Counted from the first letter of the stretch, positions 30,353 through 42,745 are shown. The stretch is 64,000 nt of DNA from Paraniabella defluvii (GCA_019316985.1 CP079215.1:3038001-3102000); one strand, 5' to 3'. Notes: generated by a model not told the origin, from the sequence alone. Numbers and translations: made by a program.

Positions 30353-31359
30353 ATGAGTAAACTATATTTATCGTTTTTAATATTGCTCCTAAGTGTTCAG
30401 TTGAAAAGCCAGGCTCAACAACAACTTAAAGTACTTGATGTAAATCTTGGAAATTATAAGTATCCCTTCGCTGTATCCTATATCAATCTCTCCAGCCAGC
30501 AACAATCATTGAAAATGGCTTATATGGATGTTAAGCCCGGCAAGCCGAATGGTAAAACCGTGGTGTTGCTCCATGGCAAAAACTTTAACGGGGCTTATTG
30601 GGGAGAAACTGCTAAAACTCTTTCCGATAAGGGTTTCAGGGTGGTGATTCCCGACCAGGTTGGATTTGGAAAGTCGTCGAAGCCACAATATTTCCAATAT
30701 ACCTTTCAGCAGCTGGCACAGCATACCAAAGCCGTATTAGATAGGCTGGGCATCGCAAAAGCGGCTATACTGGGGCATTCCATGGGTGGTATGCTGGCTA
30801 CCCGTTTTGCATTGATGTACCCGGAAACAACGGAAAAGCTGATATTAGAGAACCCGATAGGGTTGGAAGACTGGAAATTAAAAGTACCTTATCAGTCGGT
30901 AAACGCTTGGTACAAGCGGGAGCTGGATCAAACCTACGAGAAAATCAAAAATTACCAGTTGAAGAGTTACTACGATAACCAATGGAAACCGGCTTACGAT
31001 GAATGGGTGAACCTGCTGGCCGGCCAAACCTTAAGTAAAGACTACCCGCTGGTAGCCTGGAACGCTGCTTTGACCTACGATATGATTTTTACACAGCCTG
31101 TGGTATATGAATTTGAAAAAATAAAAGCACCTACTTTGCTAATTATTGGTACCCGCGACAGAACGGCATTGGGTAAAGAACTGGCATCAGCAGCTGATCA
31201 AAAACAATGGGCTTGTACAATGAGCTGGGCAGGCAAACTGCAGCAAAGATTAAAGGCGCGGTATTAAAAGAGTTGGATAACGTGGGGCACCTGCCTCATA
31301 TTGAAAGTTTCGATAGGTTTATCTACCCGCTTTTGGATTTTCTTTCAGCTTCTGAATAA
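30353..31359 (+). CDS. secreted alpha/beta-fold hydrolase, frameshifted at the C-terminus
   Basis: A signal peptide (YLSFLILLLSVQLKSQAQ) precedes an alpha/beta hydrolase fold. The oxyanion region VVLLHGKNFNGAYWGE, the nucleophile elbow ILGHSMGGMLATRFAL and the acid-side strand APTLLIIGTRDRTALG are visible; the catalytic His in LDNVGHLPHIESFDRF lies in another frame after a break near 31205. The end is LLDFLSASE. The substrate is unknown; homologues include proline iminopeptidase-like and haloalkane dehalogenase-like proteins. The 3' end overlaps the convergent RES fragment by 15 bases. Confidence 0.88.
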
Positions 31360-31566
31360 ACGCTCATCAACACGTAATTGCCGGGTGTAAATAACATTGA
31401 TCTTTTTAAATAGTGGATGTACCGGGTTCAATAATATATTAAATTCTTCAGGCATTACCGCTGAAGGTATCTTTAGAGCCAGGTAGTTGCCAGCCTGAAT
31501 AAATGGGTCGCCTATATATTTGAACTGATCAACAAGATTAAAAGCAGTAGGTAGAATGTTTTTCAT
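31345..31566 (-). pseudogene. C-terminal fragment of a RES-domain toxin
   Basis: RES toxins of RES-Xre toxin-antitoxin pairs degrade NAD+. This 73-residue reading frame matches only the end of the domain: QFKYIGDPFIQAGNYLALKI then PSAVMPEEFNILLNPVHPLF and VDERLF. A complete RES protein needs about 75-90 more residues with the N-terminal Arg and Tyr of the active site. Upstream is a terminator and then another gene, and no missing part appears in any frame, so this is a true truncation. No Xre antitoxin gene is adjacent. Confidence 0.65.
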
Positions 31567-31607
31567 AAAATCTTTTATAAGATGTGAAAGGCAGGTCAAT
31601 GCAACTT

Positions 31608-31648
31608 GTACATAAAAAAACCGGCCTTAGGCCGGTTTTTTTATGTAC
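31608..31648. terminator. bidirectional terminator, 19-bp perfect palindrome
   Basis: GTACATAAAAAAACCGGCC and its exact complement flank a TTA loop. It has U-runs in both directions and serves the Oar-like receptor on the minus strand. Confidence 0.9.
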
Positions 31649-31662
31649 GAAACTAACTAAGT

Positions 31663-34600
31663 TTAATTGAAATTATATCTTAAACCAAACTGCATATAAT
31701 ATGTAGAGGTAGTAGTCTGATTTGTTCTGAACGTTTCGCGAATAATATCGCCATTTGCTGTACCTAACCTGAAAGTTGGAATTGTCGTTCCGGTTGGGTT
31801 AAGCGAGCTGGTATTAGTTGGAGTTAATATACCATTATTGGCGATTTTATAAACACCCCACTTAGAATTAAACAAGTTGCCGATGTTAAATACGTCCCAG
31901 AATACTTCTAGTGACTGTTTAATACCTCCAATTCCGTTAAATAATTGCTGCGAAAAATGGAAGTCAAATTGATGTCTCCATGGCATTAATGCGCCATTTC
32001 TTTCAGCTAACTGACCCTTGCGCGATTTCAAGTAAGGATCATTTTCGATTAGGTTGAAGAAAATATCTGACTGTTCTTGTGCAGTATAAGCTTTTGTATA
32101 ACCCGTAGTTCCAGCAGCGATAGGTGCAAAGGTAATTTCACTTGCATCTTTTGGAATGTAAATCAAATCATTTGTTTGATTATCCCTGTTAAAGTCAGAC
32201 GTATAATAATAAGAATATCTGCCTTGATTTGCTCCTGAATAGAACAAGGTCATGGATGTCTTTAAATTTCCAATCCAGTTATTTGTGTAGCTTACGGAAC
32301 CCATTAATCTGCTTGGTAACACGTTGTCAGTAAAAGATAAAGAAGGATTATTAGAGTTACCTCCATTTTGGTAAGGTATAGACCAGAGGTTCAGAATCTG
32401 ATCGCCCGAGCCATCACCAAAGTTCTTGGCACCGCTTCTTGTATAAGCGATCATACCAGAGAAACCTTTTTCGAATGTTTTGGTTAATTGAAAATTCAAA
32501 GACCAATAATTGCCGCCTTTAGCATTATCCATTATAATTGCATCTAAACCTGTGGTGCCTGTATTGGAAGGTACATAGCCAGAAGGCGTAACTGCTAATC
32601 TCTGAACATATCTTGTTGCTACGGTGCCTGGGTATATATAACGGTGATCTGCATAACCAGGTATATTCATTTGTGTTGGATCAACAATACCTACGTTACG
32701 TGCAACTACAGCGTTGATATCTTTATTATATATACCTTCAACAGTTCCTATAATATTGAATGGTAATTTAACATCAACACCTAGGCTGGATTTCCATGTA
32801 GAAGGAAATTTTAAGTTTGGCGACATAGCAGAAACGCTCGTACCTAAGGTTTTGCCTGCCTCTGGCAGCGGATTGGGGATATAGGCTGTTATGTCTGGAT
32901 TGAATACGCCTGGTGTATTAGCCTGGCCAGCCCAGTATTGCGTAATCTGCAACATAGCCGCGTCGCCAGATTGTGCTACTATCCACACAAAAGGTATTCT
33001 TCCTGTAAATACGCCACTTCCACCACGTAATACCACAGAGCGATCTCCTAAGATATCATAGTTGAAGCCAAATCTTGGCGAGAACATTGGAGTTGTTTTA
33101 GGCAACGCACCGGTATTGATACGAGCCCCGTTTGCAAATTGCATAGTATCTACTAAAGGATGTGTTTTGATCTCTGCTACATTGGGATAACTTGGCAATT
33201 CAACTCTTAAGCCTGCAGTCAGCCGTAATCTTGGATTCACCGTATATTCATCTTGTATATATAATGATAATTGGTTGAATTTAAAGCTAGGGAAGGCCTG
33301 CGAACCATCTGGGTTCAATGAATAGGTAATAGCATAGTTCGAAGGTTTTGCGTTATTCACAAAATCAGCCCATGAGTTGAATACATAATATCCTGTTCCA
33401 AATCTTTGAAACCCGTTTTGAGTTTTACTTGTTTCAAACTGAAGCCCCCTGTAAAATTGTTATTACCAACAATCATATTTGCGTCATAATTAAAAGTATA
33501 GGTTTTTACACTTCGAAGATTTCCCAATGTGAAAGGTTCATATCCGAACGTGGTATAAACCGACGCCCCATTTAAAATGTCAACGAGCGGAAATATGGCG
33601 CCGGGAGATCTTCTAGGAGAATGTTGATTGATATACGACGCTCTAAAAGATTGATTTAATCGGCCAATTTTACCATTGTACTCAAATGTTCCGGTATACA
33701 GGTTGTCTTGCTGGAAATAGTTGGAATTCGCAAATGTTAATGCATTGCTTGATGCTCTATTATTTGCAGATGAGAATGAAAGTCCCGATCCTGTCGTTGA
33801 TGTACTGATAGTAGAGGGCGTTTCACTTTCGACCTGAGAGTATCTTAGGTTGATTTTATGGTTTGCTGAAATATTCCAGTCAATTCTACCAAACATTTTT
33901 TTATTGTAGCTTTCATTTGAATATCCTTGGAACGGTCCTGTTTCATACCCATATTTATCTCTCAAATAGTTACTTATAAGCGTCATTGAATCAAATGTAG
34001 GCCTTGCAACATAAGTGGGGTACCACTTGCTCCAAATGGTTGCGCAGAAGAAGATGCCACTTTAGAAGGTCCGGGATCTGTTTGTTTTAATTGCTCATAG
34101 TTTAAGAAAAAGAACAACTTGTTTTTGATAATCGGACCACCTACACTTGCACCGAACTGCTGAACTTTTAGCGAGGCATAAGGAGCAAATGTGTTATCTA
34201 CTCTAAAACCCTGTTGTTTGTCCGAACGGCCGGTATAGAATGCAGTACCAAAAACTCATTGCGGCCGGAACGGGTTACGGCATTAACAGCTGCACCGGTA
34301 AAACCACTCTGACGTACATCATATGGAGTCAAGTTTATTGAAACCTGCTCGATGGCATCCAAAGAGATTGGAGCACCACCGCCAGGTACATTTTGACCGA
34401 TACCAAACTGGTTATTAAAGTTTGCTCCGTCAATTGTAAAGTTGTTAGAACGATAGTTGCCACCTCCAATAGATGATCCGTTTGCCTGAGGCGTTAGGCG
34501 GGTAACATCCCCAGACCTCTTGTGATAGAAGGGAGATTTTCAATTTGAGCTCTTGTAACTGTAGTTGCAGTTCCAACTCTATTTCTTTTTAAGAGTGCAT

Positions 34601-34971
34601 CCGTTCTTCCTACTACAACTACCTCTTCCATGGCTTGTCCTCCGGCTGAGAGTTTCGATTGCAGTAGGTAAGGCTGCCCTAATTCGAGGTAAACATCCTG
34701 TTGAACATCAGGTGTGTAGCCTACATAGGTTATTTCAATTTTGTAAGGCCCGCCTACCCGAACGTTACCCAGGTTAATATTACCACTTTCGTTGGTGGTT
34801 CCTTTATATACTGTACCCGTGGGAGTGTGGGTAGCAGTAACGGTTGCGCCAGATAACGGTGCCCCGTATTGTCGGTAATTTTCCCAGTAATACTACTGGT
34901 GGTTACCTGTGCCTGTACTATTGCGGCCGATAAAAATACCAGCGCAATAAAAGGAAAATTTTCTTTAGCAT
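31663..34971 (-). CDS. Oar-like TonB-dependent outer-membrane receptor, frameshifted
   Basis: Layout: signal peptide (MLKKIF, then ALVFLSAAIVQAQ), carboxypeptidase-like regulatory domain (SSITGKITDN, GNINLGNVRVGGPYKIEITY), plug domain (ATTVTRAQIENLPSITRG, NNFTIDGANFNNQFGIGQN, ISLDAIEQVSINLTPYDVRQ), then a beta-barrel to the C-terminus ending MQFGLRYNFN. This matches the Oar/OmpA-related TonB-dependent group of Bacteroidota and myxobacteria, which import large substrates across the outer membrane. Breaks lie near 34945, 34865, 34515, 34245, 34010 and 33360. No SusD partner follows. Confidence 0.88.
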
Positions 34972-35167
34972 AGAAAAAATAGTTTTAAGCAGCAAAGAAA
35001 AGCAATAAATTTTAACATTTTGGAGGTATATGTTAACAAATTGTAACCAGGCTTTAACATATTATTAATATTGATTGCCGTCAAGATTAGACGGTTTTAA
35101 GAGGGCACTGCTGATGCGGTTAGCAATTATTTAATACAGCAGAACTCCGTTTATATGAAAACGAAAA

Positions 35168-35200
35168 AACCTGCCAAATATTTGACAGGTTGAATTTTTT
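35168..35200. terminator. terminator downstream of the M42 peptidase
   Basis: AACCTG and CAGGTT flank a CAAATATTTG core with one mismatch; on the minus strand the stem is followed by TTTTTT, on the plus strand by GAATTTTTTT, so it may work both ways. Confidence 0.7.
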
Positions 35201-35216
35201 TGCCAGCAGGAATTTT

Positions 35217-36338
35217 TTATAAATAACTCAGGTTGGTTTTAGGCGTCAGCTGCAAAAGGGTTTCGTACATCAGTTTGATCGTATTTTCAATATCATCTTT
35301 ATGGATCATTTCCACAGTAGTATGCATATACCGCAAAGGCATAGAAATTAATACAGACGGACAGCCATCATTGGCATAAGCAAAAGAATCTGTATCGGTG
35401 CCCGTGCTCCGGCTCAATGCCCGCCATTGTACCGGTATTTTATGGTCTTCCGCTACCTTTTCCACAAAAGCAAGCAATTTATTATGTATAGCCGGACCAT
35501 AAGCCAGAGATGGCCCTTTGCTGCAGGCTACATCACCCTCAATACGCTTGTTGATCATAAAGTGGCCCGTATCGTGGGTTACATCCGTAACAATAGCGAT
35601 ATCGGGCTTTATCCGGCGGGCAATCATTTCTGCGCCCCGCAAGCCAATTTCTTCCTGTACGGCATTTACCACATATAAGCTGTACGGCAGCTTTTTCTTA
35701 TTCTCTTTTAATAAACGTGCTACTTCAGCAATCATAAAGCCGCCTATGCGGTTATCAAACGCACGGCCTACGTAAAAGTCATTGGCCAGTTCGTCAAAAC
35801 CATCCTGGTAGGTAACAACCGCCCCCACATGAATGCCCAGGTCTTCTACTTTCTTTTTTACTTCTGACGCCACAATCAATACATACATTTTCCACTTTAG
35901 GCTGGGTTTCGCTTTCCTTCCCGATGCGCGTATGTATGGCAGGCCAGCCGAACACCCCTTTTACCACTCCTTTTTTTCCCGTGCACGTTTACTCTCAAAC
36001 CAGGGGCAATAATATGATCAACACCGCCATTGCGTTTCAGGAAAATCAGTCCGTTATCAGTAATATAATTCACAAACCAGCTGATCTCATCGGCATGGGC
36101 CTCGATCACCACTTTAAAAGGTTGCCCCGGGTTAATGATACCCACTGCTGTACCGTAAGGATCTACAAATTGCTCGTCGATGTAAGGCGCCAGGTACTGC
36201 AGCCATAACTTTTGCCCCCAGGTTTCGAAACCTACAGGAGATGCATTATTAATATAGTCTTTTAAAAGGCCATCGACCCGCTGGTGATCACCGGGCTGCC
36301 TTTCTCTGCTTTTTCTTTGTATTCTTTGCTTTAGCCAT
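35217..36338 (-). CDS. M42 family metallopeptidase (aminopeptidase), frameshifted
   Basis: M42 enzymes are cytoplasmic di-zinc aminopeptidases of the TET type. Metal-site segments are visible: KVVIEAHADEISWFV, YVGRAFDNRIGGFM, VVNAVQEEIGLRGAEM with the catalytic Glu pair, and AIVTDVTHDTGH; the last His ligand is in LRYMHTTVEMIHKDDIE. The N-terminus starts MAKAKNTKKK at 36338 and changes frame near 36290; another break lies near 35975 and one near 35890. Full length after repair is about 370 residues, normal for the family. Confidence 0.88.
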
Positions 36339-36565
36339 AATAAAGTATTAGCTTCAAACTTACACGAAATTTTTTATTCATAAACTCTCCCGGAGGCGGA
36401 GCGTTGCAGATAAAGCGTGTAAAGAGTTTTCAGGATCAACAACTTCCGGATGGCTGTGCCTGTACACAGCAGAATGTTTTACCAGGCTTCGGTTCTTTAA
36501 CAAAAAATAAACCGGAACAGGCAGCTTTTTACGAAAACAACCGTCCAATAAGAAAAGACAATAAG

Positions 36566-37368
36566 ATGAAGCGATTTTTGTTGCCGGTTATTTTAGCAGC
36601 TGCTTTATTTTTAGCAGATACGGCCGCTCACGCTCAGCGTGGACGAATTTACCGGGGTATCCTGTATATCGCAGCAGGCCTATGATTTCGGTGGGTATTG
36701 GTGGGGTGTTTGGTGGATATTACGGGCCGCGTGTATGGCGGGGATATGGCTGGGGCCCGGAGTAGGTGTAAATGTGGGAGTTATGATACCGCCGCCGGGT
36801 TCTTCGGTAAGGGGATTACCCCGGAGCTGTAAAAGGGAAATCAATGGTATCACTTATTATTACAGAAATGATATGTACTTCCGTGAGCTGCAGGATGGCG
36901 GTTTTGAAGTAGTTGAAGCTCAATTGGCGCTACCCTGTACAGAATTCCCGCAGGTGCTGCACTGAGAAAAATTGAAGGCAGATATTACTATGAAAAGAAC
37001 GGAGTGCTTTATGCAAGGGAAACAGATAGAAATGGCCGTGTAATGTATAGGATAGCCGGCAAAAATGGAGAGCTGCGTAATGATGTTGAATATGAGGATG
37101 ACTACAATGGCCCTGTTGATCGCGATAAGGCTTATAACGATGACCGGTGGAAGAACCGGTAGTAAAGAACGGAAATCAAAGTAACGAGTTGCCGGATGGC
37201 CGTTACTCTGTGCGCCCGCAGGCGGGTGACCGGTTTGAGCAATTACCACGTGAAAGCCGGGAGGTGATCAAAGACGGCAGGAAATTATTTGTTTCTCCTA
37301 ATGGTGTTTATTATAAAGAAATAAAAGAGGAAGGTACTACACTATATGAGGTAGTAGATATAAAATAG
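36566..37368 (+). CDS. DUF6515 family secreted protein, frameshifted
   Basis: A signal peptide (MKRFLLPVILAAALFLADTA) leads to a Gly/Tyr/Arg-rich stretch (MISVGIGGVFGGYYGPRVW in the second frame), then repeated short modules with the pattern ITYYYRNDMYFRELQDGGF, GRYYYEKNGVLYARE and VSPNGVYYKEIKEEGTTLY, which identify DUF6515. The function is unknown; it is likely periplasmic or outer-membrane associated. Breaks lie near 36655, 36830, 36930 and 37145. The upstream 150 bases contain no other gene. Confidence 0.75.
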
Positions 37369-37403
37369 TAAATATCCGTTGATTGTTTTTTATTGTTAAT
37401 TGC

Positions 37404-37430
37404 AACCGCCTGATAAAGGCGGTTCTTTTT
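37404..37430. terminator. terminator between convergent genes
   Basis: AACCGCCT and AGGCGGTT form an 8-bp stem with a 5-base loop followed by CTTTTT, 35 bases after the DUF6515 stop and just before the end of the convergent receptor gene. Confidence 0.8.
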
Positions 37431-37450
37431 GGGGCTCATTTGAGATAAGC

Positions 37451-40119
37451 TTATCGTAAATTCATCCGTACGCTCATCAGCAGCTGCGAAGGCCGCAGCG
37501 TAAAACGGGTAATATTAGTTTGGATCGTATTGATCAGCACCTGCTCATATTCTTTCGTGTTGAATATATTCACCCATTTTAGCTCCAGGTCAATATTGCG
37601 TTTACCTACCGTATGCCTGTAAGAGGCATCTGCAAATTGGTTATTGAATTGCTGCTGTGCGATGGTGTAGCGGTTCCAGTCTCCCGAAATGTTGAAAGCA
37701 CTTTTTCAGAAGTATAAAAGCTTAGCTTGGCTCCTGGGAAAGGGTATGGGTTAAGTTGTTGGTACCTCTGTCAATTCTTTTCGAATATCCGTAAGCTATA
37801 GTATAACCGGCAATCAGCCAGCTTAGAGAACTATTTTCCAGCTTCAGGCTGGCATTTTGATTATGGTTGATAGCGGTAAACAGGTTGTTATTTAGCAAGT
37901 TCATAGTGGTTGAACGTGTATAGCTATATCCCGTAACAAGGTTGGTGGCAGCTTTTTTCATGTATTTGCTAAAGTTAAGGAAGAGCGTATGCGCGGCGCC
38001 CGAATTGTTTTGCAGGATAGCTGTTGATACCTGCTGGCCATTGTCTGCAATTTGCCGCGACAGCATAATGTTGGAATTATTATGGGTATAACTGTATCCC
38101 CAATTGGCGTCTATATTATGTAATAAATTTTTATAGGCAACGCGGCTGCCGGCTCTTGTAAATGCAGCTTCTTCAATAGGCGACTGATAGGCGTTAATGT
38201 TCAGCGCGCTGAACACATAACCCGGATAAATGGAGGTTAAACTGCTAAACCGGTTTACTCTGGCAGCGGTAGCAGAGAAAGTGAATTTTTTAACGGATAG
38301 CTCCGCAAAAAGAGAGGGCTGAAAAAGCCACTTGTTCAGGTCTCTTTTAAAAAAGTTCTCCTCGTCTTTTACATGGATGATATTATTAGACAATGGAAGG
38401 TTGAGAGAAAGCCTGATATTTTCCTTTTTATATTGATCCCAACGGATACCTGTGTATTAAAATTATCGAGCCTCAGCCTGTTGAGCCAGGGCACTTCCAT
38501 CAATTGTATCTTACCGGTAGTTTGTGTAAGCTCCAGGTCGGTATTTAATAATTCATCAGCATATAAAAACCTTATGGCAGGAACGATGGTAAGAGCCTTT
38601 CCGCTAAAAGCCATACTAACGGTATTGGTAGTATTGAAGCTACCGGAACGCTTGAGCTGTTTGAGCGAGAGGGCCGATTGCATGTCTGCATCAGCGAACC
38701 GCAAAGCCTTTAATGAATCTACATGGTACCATTCCGGATCGTGCGCATAATTGATATAGGATTGAAGATTGATCAGATACCCGGACTGTTTGCCCAGGGA
38801 AACAGGGTACTGAGCGAATTCTGGATTGAGAAACCATTGGCATGGGTGCGTTGATAAACAGGAATGCTATCCAGCTCGAGGATAGAACGGCTATTACTTC
38901 TGTCAATAGAAAAAGCCAGATCATTTTTAAAAAAGTTGGCTTTTGCATTTTTATTGAGAGATAAAGTGGCTTTTGCTTTCTGAGCTATATCGTTCAAATC
39001 GCTGTTCCTGGTATAATTAAGCGTGTTTAAAACCGTACCGTCTGTGTTTAGGTTGGCAATGGAGGTGTTGGATGCTCCTTTCAGATCCAATTCATGATAG
39101 GTATATAAAAGATTGGCTTTAACCTCCCAGTCATGTTTTAAACCTTCCAGGAAATTCGCGCCGATGGCATGCGACCGGTTAAACCAATACCTGCTTTGAG
39201 GAATAGATGCCGGAGGACTTACAGACGACGGCCGTAAGAAGTCGCCGGTGCTGTTGTCCTGCGACTGGCCTATAAAACCCGACAAGCTGATAAAGTTGCC
39301 ATTTTCGGAAATAATGTCTTCGCCCGTATTATTCGACTTTAGGTTAAATAATGCCTGCCGTTTTTGGCGAATAGCATCGGCGTTAGCTTCAGGTTCCATA
39401 GAAATGGAGAAAGCCCCAGTGCTGCAGCGCCAGACCCGGTCCACGTCACATTTTTTTGAGTTTAATATTGATACCTGCATTCTCCGAGGGTACTTTGTCC
39501 TTCAGTATTTTTATGGGCTGGTTATTTTCTATTACTTCCAGCTTTCCTACATCCTTGTGGGGAATAGCGTTGGGAATGATGCCGTAGCGTCCCTGCATCA
39601 GGTCTTTGCCTTCAACAGTAAATTGGTTCACATCTTTTCCTGGTATTTAATTTTACCGCTTTCATCTATTTCCAGTCCGGGCATTCTTTTAATAACATCG
39701 GCAAGCGTACGATCGTTTTTATTAGCAAATTGTTCTACATCGTGCACAATGGTGTCGCCTTTTCGAAACATCATCGGGTCTTTAACAAAAACCTCCTCCA
39801 AAACAGTAGCCTTTTCTTTTGCAATGAAATGTATTTCCTGTGTTTGATTAACGATGGTTTTTATCTCTGTTTCATGATTGAGTAAATTGAGCTTAACCTG
39901 TACCGAGTCGAGACCTGACTGTAGCGGGATGGTAAAAGCTCCCTTACCGTCGGTCATTTTAAAGGCAATTACTTTACTGCTGCCAACAGGTGAGATGATA
40001 ATACTGGCATTGACCAATGGCGCTCCTGACTGATTTTTTACCGTGCCGTGAATAGTAACCTGTGCACATAGCATCATACTCATGCTCATGCAGAAGAGCA
40101 AGGTGATCCATTTAATCAT
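37451..40119 (-). CDS. outer-membrane beta-barrel protein with carboxypeptidase-like N-terminal domain (TonB-receptor-like), frameshifted
   Basis: The signal peptide (ITLLFCMSMSMMLCAQ) precedes a carboxypeptidase regulatory-like domain (VTIHGTVKNQSGAPLVNASI), a short plug-like domain (GDTIVHDVEQFANKNDRTL, DVIKRMPGLEIDESGKIKYQ) and a long outer-membrane beta-barrel. The family is the OMP_b-brl_3 type that pairs with GLPGLI proteins in Bacteroidota. Its role is probably outer-membrane uptake or export, substrate unknown. Breaks lie near 39640, 39450, 38790, 38400 and 37705; the C-terminal strand reads RPSQLLMSVRMNLR. It starts 14 bases after the GLPGLI gene and is in one operon with it. Confidence 0.82.
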
Positions 40120-40133
40120 AAATGTTTTAGCAT

Positions 40134-41004
40134 TTAGTTAAGTTCCAGGCGATTGTTATTTTTCTTTTCAGCTTCGGCTCTTCTGCGCTGAGCTTGTTCG
40201 GGAGTTATTTCATTCCCGTTTTGATCTTTAAATACCCGAATGGTAGCCGTACTTCCGCTTGTAAGTGTCATGTTAGATGCTATGTTCTTTATCTGCAGCT
40301 TGGTGTTTTCCTCAACTTTTTGGAATTCCTTTTTCCTACTATCTGGGCGGCAGGTATGCTGCTATTGCCGTCGCGGATATTTTTATTTCGGCCAGCTCAA
40401 ATACACAATGGTTTTTATCATCCCACATTTTTACGATCAAGCCCGGAAGTCCTGAGAATTTGTACGGGCCGTTGTTCACCGGAACGTCGGTTGTAAACAA
40501 TGCATTCCAGTTTCTTCCGCCATAGTTTACTTTTGCCAATTGGCAATTATATTGGCCATATTTTTCTGTGTTTTCTGTCACGGTCCAGTTGAGTTTTGTC
40601 ATATCCTCTTCGTAGCCATAAATTTCTCTAAAGAATTTCTGTTGAAATCTGATCTTACCATCATCGAATTTGTAGATCTCGTAAATACCGCCGGTTCCCA
40701 TATTCGATTTAGTGATATTAATGCTCCTGATGTTTTGAAGCCCTCCCTGTGCTTCTATGGCTTTGGTCATACTGTCAAGATAAATGTCCTGTTTCAACTT
40801 GGTAAAGCTTACAAACTTGCTATGGTCTTTAAAAATGTCGAGGGCGTATTGGTCTTTACTTTTAGAAGCCACATCATTGGTGTCTCTCTGGAAGCTAAAG
40901 TCGTAGATTATTCTTTGTGCCGGTTCATTTTGGGCAAAGCTTATTACAGCTGAGGGGAATAGGAATGTGATAACAAGCAGGCAGGTTTTAATTGAGGTCT
41001 TCAT
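40134..41004 (-). CDS. GLPGLI family secreted protein, frameshifted
   Basis: The protein has a signal peptide (CLLVITFLFPSAVISFAQ) and the family hallmark in YKFSGLPGLIVKMWDDKNHC. GLPGLI proteins are restricted mainly to Bacteroidota and are found next to outer-membrane beta-barrel genes, as here; the function is unknown. A break near 40345 separates the last part, which reads KLQIKNIASNMTLTSGSTAT and ends NNNRLELN. It is the first gene of a two-gene operon. Confidence 0.88.
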
Positions 41005-41084
41005 AAACGAAAATTTACGTACGAAAATATCGTAAATCTATTGAGTAGTCAAAAATATTTTCATGAATAATAGTAACGTATCAG

Positions 41085-41118
41085 CAAAAAAAAAAATGGC
41101 GCAGTTGCCTGCACCATT
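41085..41118 (-). terminator. gltD intrinsic terminator
   Basis: On the minus strand AATGG-T-GCAG and CTGC-G-CCATT form a hairpin with one mismatch and a short loop, followed by eleven T. It lies 26 bases after the gltD stop. Confidence 0.85.
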
Positions 41119-41143
41119 CTAAAACTCAAATATGAACATTCTT

Positions 41144-42643
41144 CTATTGAAAAGACATAAGGATAGAGCTTTCTTTGCTTTCCAGCATAGAGGAGCCCAT
41201 TAAGTATTCGTCTACTTTCCTGGCACATTCGCGGCCCTCGCTGATCGCCCAAACCACCAGGCTTTGGCCACGGCGCATATCACCTGCAGCAAATACTTTA
41301 GCCACGTTAGTAGCATATTTTCCTTCTTCAGCTTTTACGTTACCGCGGTTGTCGAATTCCACGCCCAGCTCTTCCAGCAAACCCGCCTGTTGGGGTGCAC
41401 AAATCCCATAGCCAACAAAGCCAGTTCGCAAGGGATCTCTTTCGCTGCCCGCCACTTCGGTAAATTTGGCGGGCTGGCCCGGTGCCGGAGTAGTCCATTC
41501 AAGGTCTACAACTTTTAACGCTTTCAGATTACCCTGGTCATCGCCAATAAACTGTTTGGTGGCGATGCTCCAATGTCTTTGAGCGCCTTCTTCATGGCTG
41601 GTAGTTGTTTTTAACAGCATAGGATAGGTAGGCCATGGCATAATATCGGTTCTGTCTTTGGGTGGCATGGGCAATAGCTCAAACTGGGTTACAGATGCTG
41701 CTTTGTGCCTGTTGCTGGTTCCTACGCAGTCGCTACCGGTATCTCCGCCACCAATAACCACTACATTTTTACCGGTTGCTAAAAGCTCTTCGGATAATAT
41801 ATTGCTTTCGATATCAGCATTCACTAAAAAGTCTTTACCCGCTACGCGCTTATTGTTTTGTTTTAGGAAATCCATTGCAAAGTGAACGCCCTTCAGTTCA
41901 CGCCCCGGAACCGGAAGATCGCGTGGCACCGTGCTTCCACCGCTTAAAACAATGGCATCAAACTGTCGCATCAGGTCGCTTATTTTTACGTTCTTGCCCA
42001 CATTCGAATGGCATTTAAAAGTAATGCCCTCTTCCTGTAGCAAAGCGATACGCCTGTCGATCACCCATTTTCAAGTTTGAAATCGGGTATACCATAACGT
42101 AATAATCCTCCAGGCTGCTCGTCGCGTTCGAACACGGTAACCAGGTGGCCTGCGTAATTAAGCTGGGCGGCTGCAGCCAGACCGGCAGGTCCGCTGCCAA
42201 TAACCGCTACTTTTTGCCGGTTCTTACGTTAGGCGCCTTTTTGGTAACAAATCCTTTTTCAAAAGCTATTTCAATAATATGCTTTTCTATTTCTTCAATG
42301 GCTACGGGAGGTTGATTGATGCCTAACACGCAGCTCATTTCACAGGGCGCGGGGCAAATACGGCCGGTAAATTCTGGAAAATTATTGGTGGAGGCCAGTA
42401 TCTCATAAGCCTCCCTGTATTCTTTCCTGTAAACGGCGTCGTTAAATTCGGGGATAACATTGCCCAGGGGACATCCGCTGTGGCAAAAGGAATGCCACAA
42501 TCCATACAGCGCGCCGCCTGGTTATTTAATTTTTCTTCGGGAAAAAGCTGTACGAATTCGCGATAGTGCTGAAGTCTTTCTTCCACCGGTTTTTTGGAAG
42601 GCAGCTCTCTTGTAAATTCTAAAAATCCTGTTGGTTTACCCAT
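41144..42643 (-). CDS. gltD: glutamate synthase, small subunit, frameshifted
   Basis: GltD carries FAD and Fe-S clusters and passes electrons from NADPH to the large subunit. The N-terminal Fe-S region shows [20 protein letters not shown], and [15 protein letters not shown]; the FAD motif [14 protein letters not shown] and NAD(P) motif [20 protein letters not shown] are intact across frames; the end has [20 protein letters not shown]. Breaks lie near 42465, 42215 and 42065. It lies downstream of gltB, separated by about 100 bases that contain inverted heptad repeats. Confidence 0.95.
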
Positions 42644-42676
42644 TTTTTATTGAAGATTTCTTGATTGATATTTAAG

Positions 42677-42741
42677 TTGACAGTTGATGGTTAATAGTTC
42701 ATAGCAGACGACCATGAACTATTAACTATGAACCATGATCT
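42677..42741. repeat. inverted arrays of heptad repeats between gltB and gltD
   Basis: Four 7-base units on one side (TTGACAG, TTGATGG, TTAATAG, TTCATAG) face four on the other (ATGAACT, ATTAACT, ATGAACC, ATGATCT) across a 9-base spacer. TTAATAGTTCAT pairs perfectly with ATGAACTATTAA, so a hairpin of at least 12 bp can form. It fills most of the spacer between the two cotranscribed genes. Confidence 0.75.
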
Positions 42742-42745
42742 GCAT

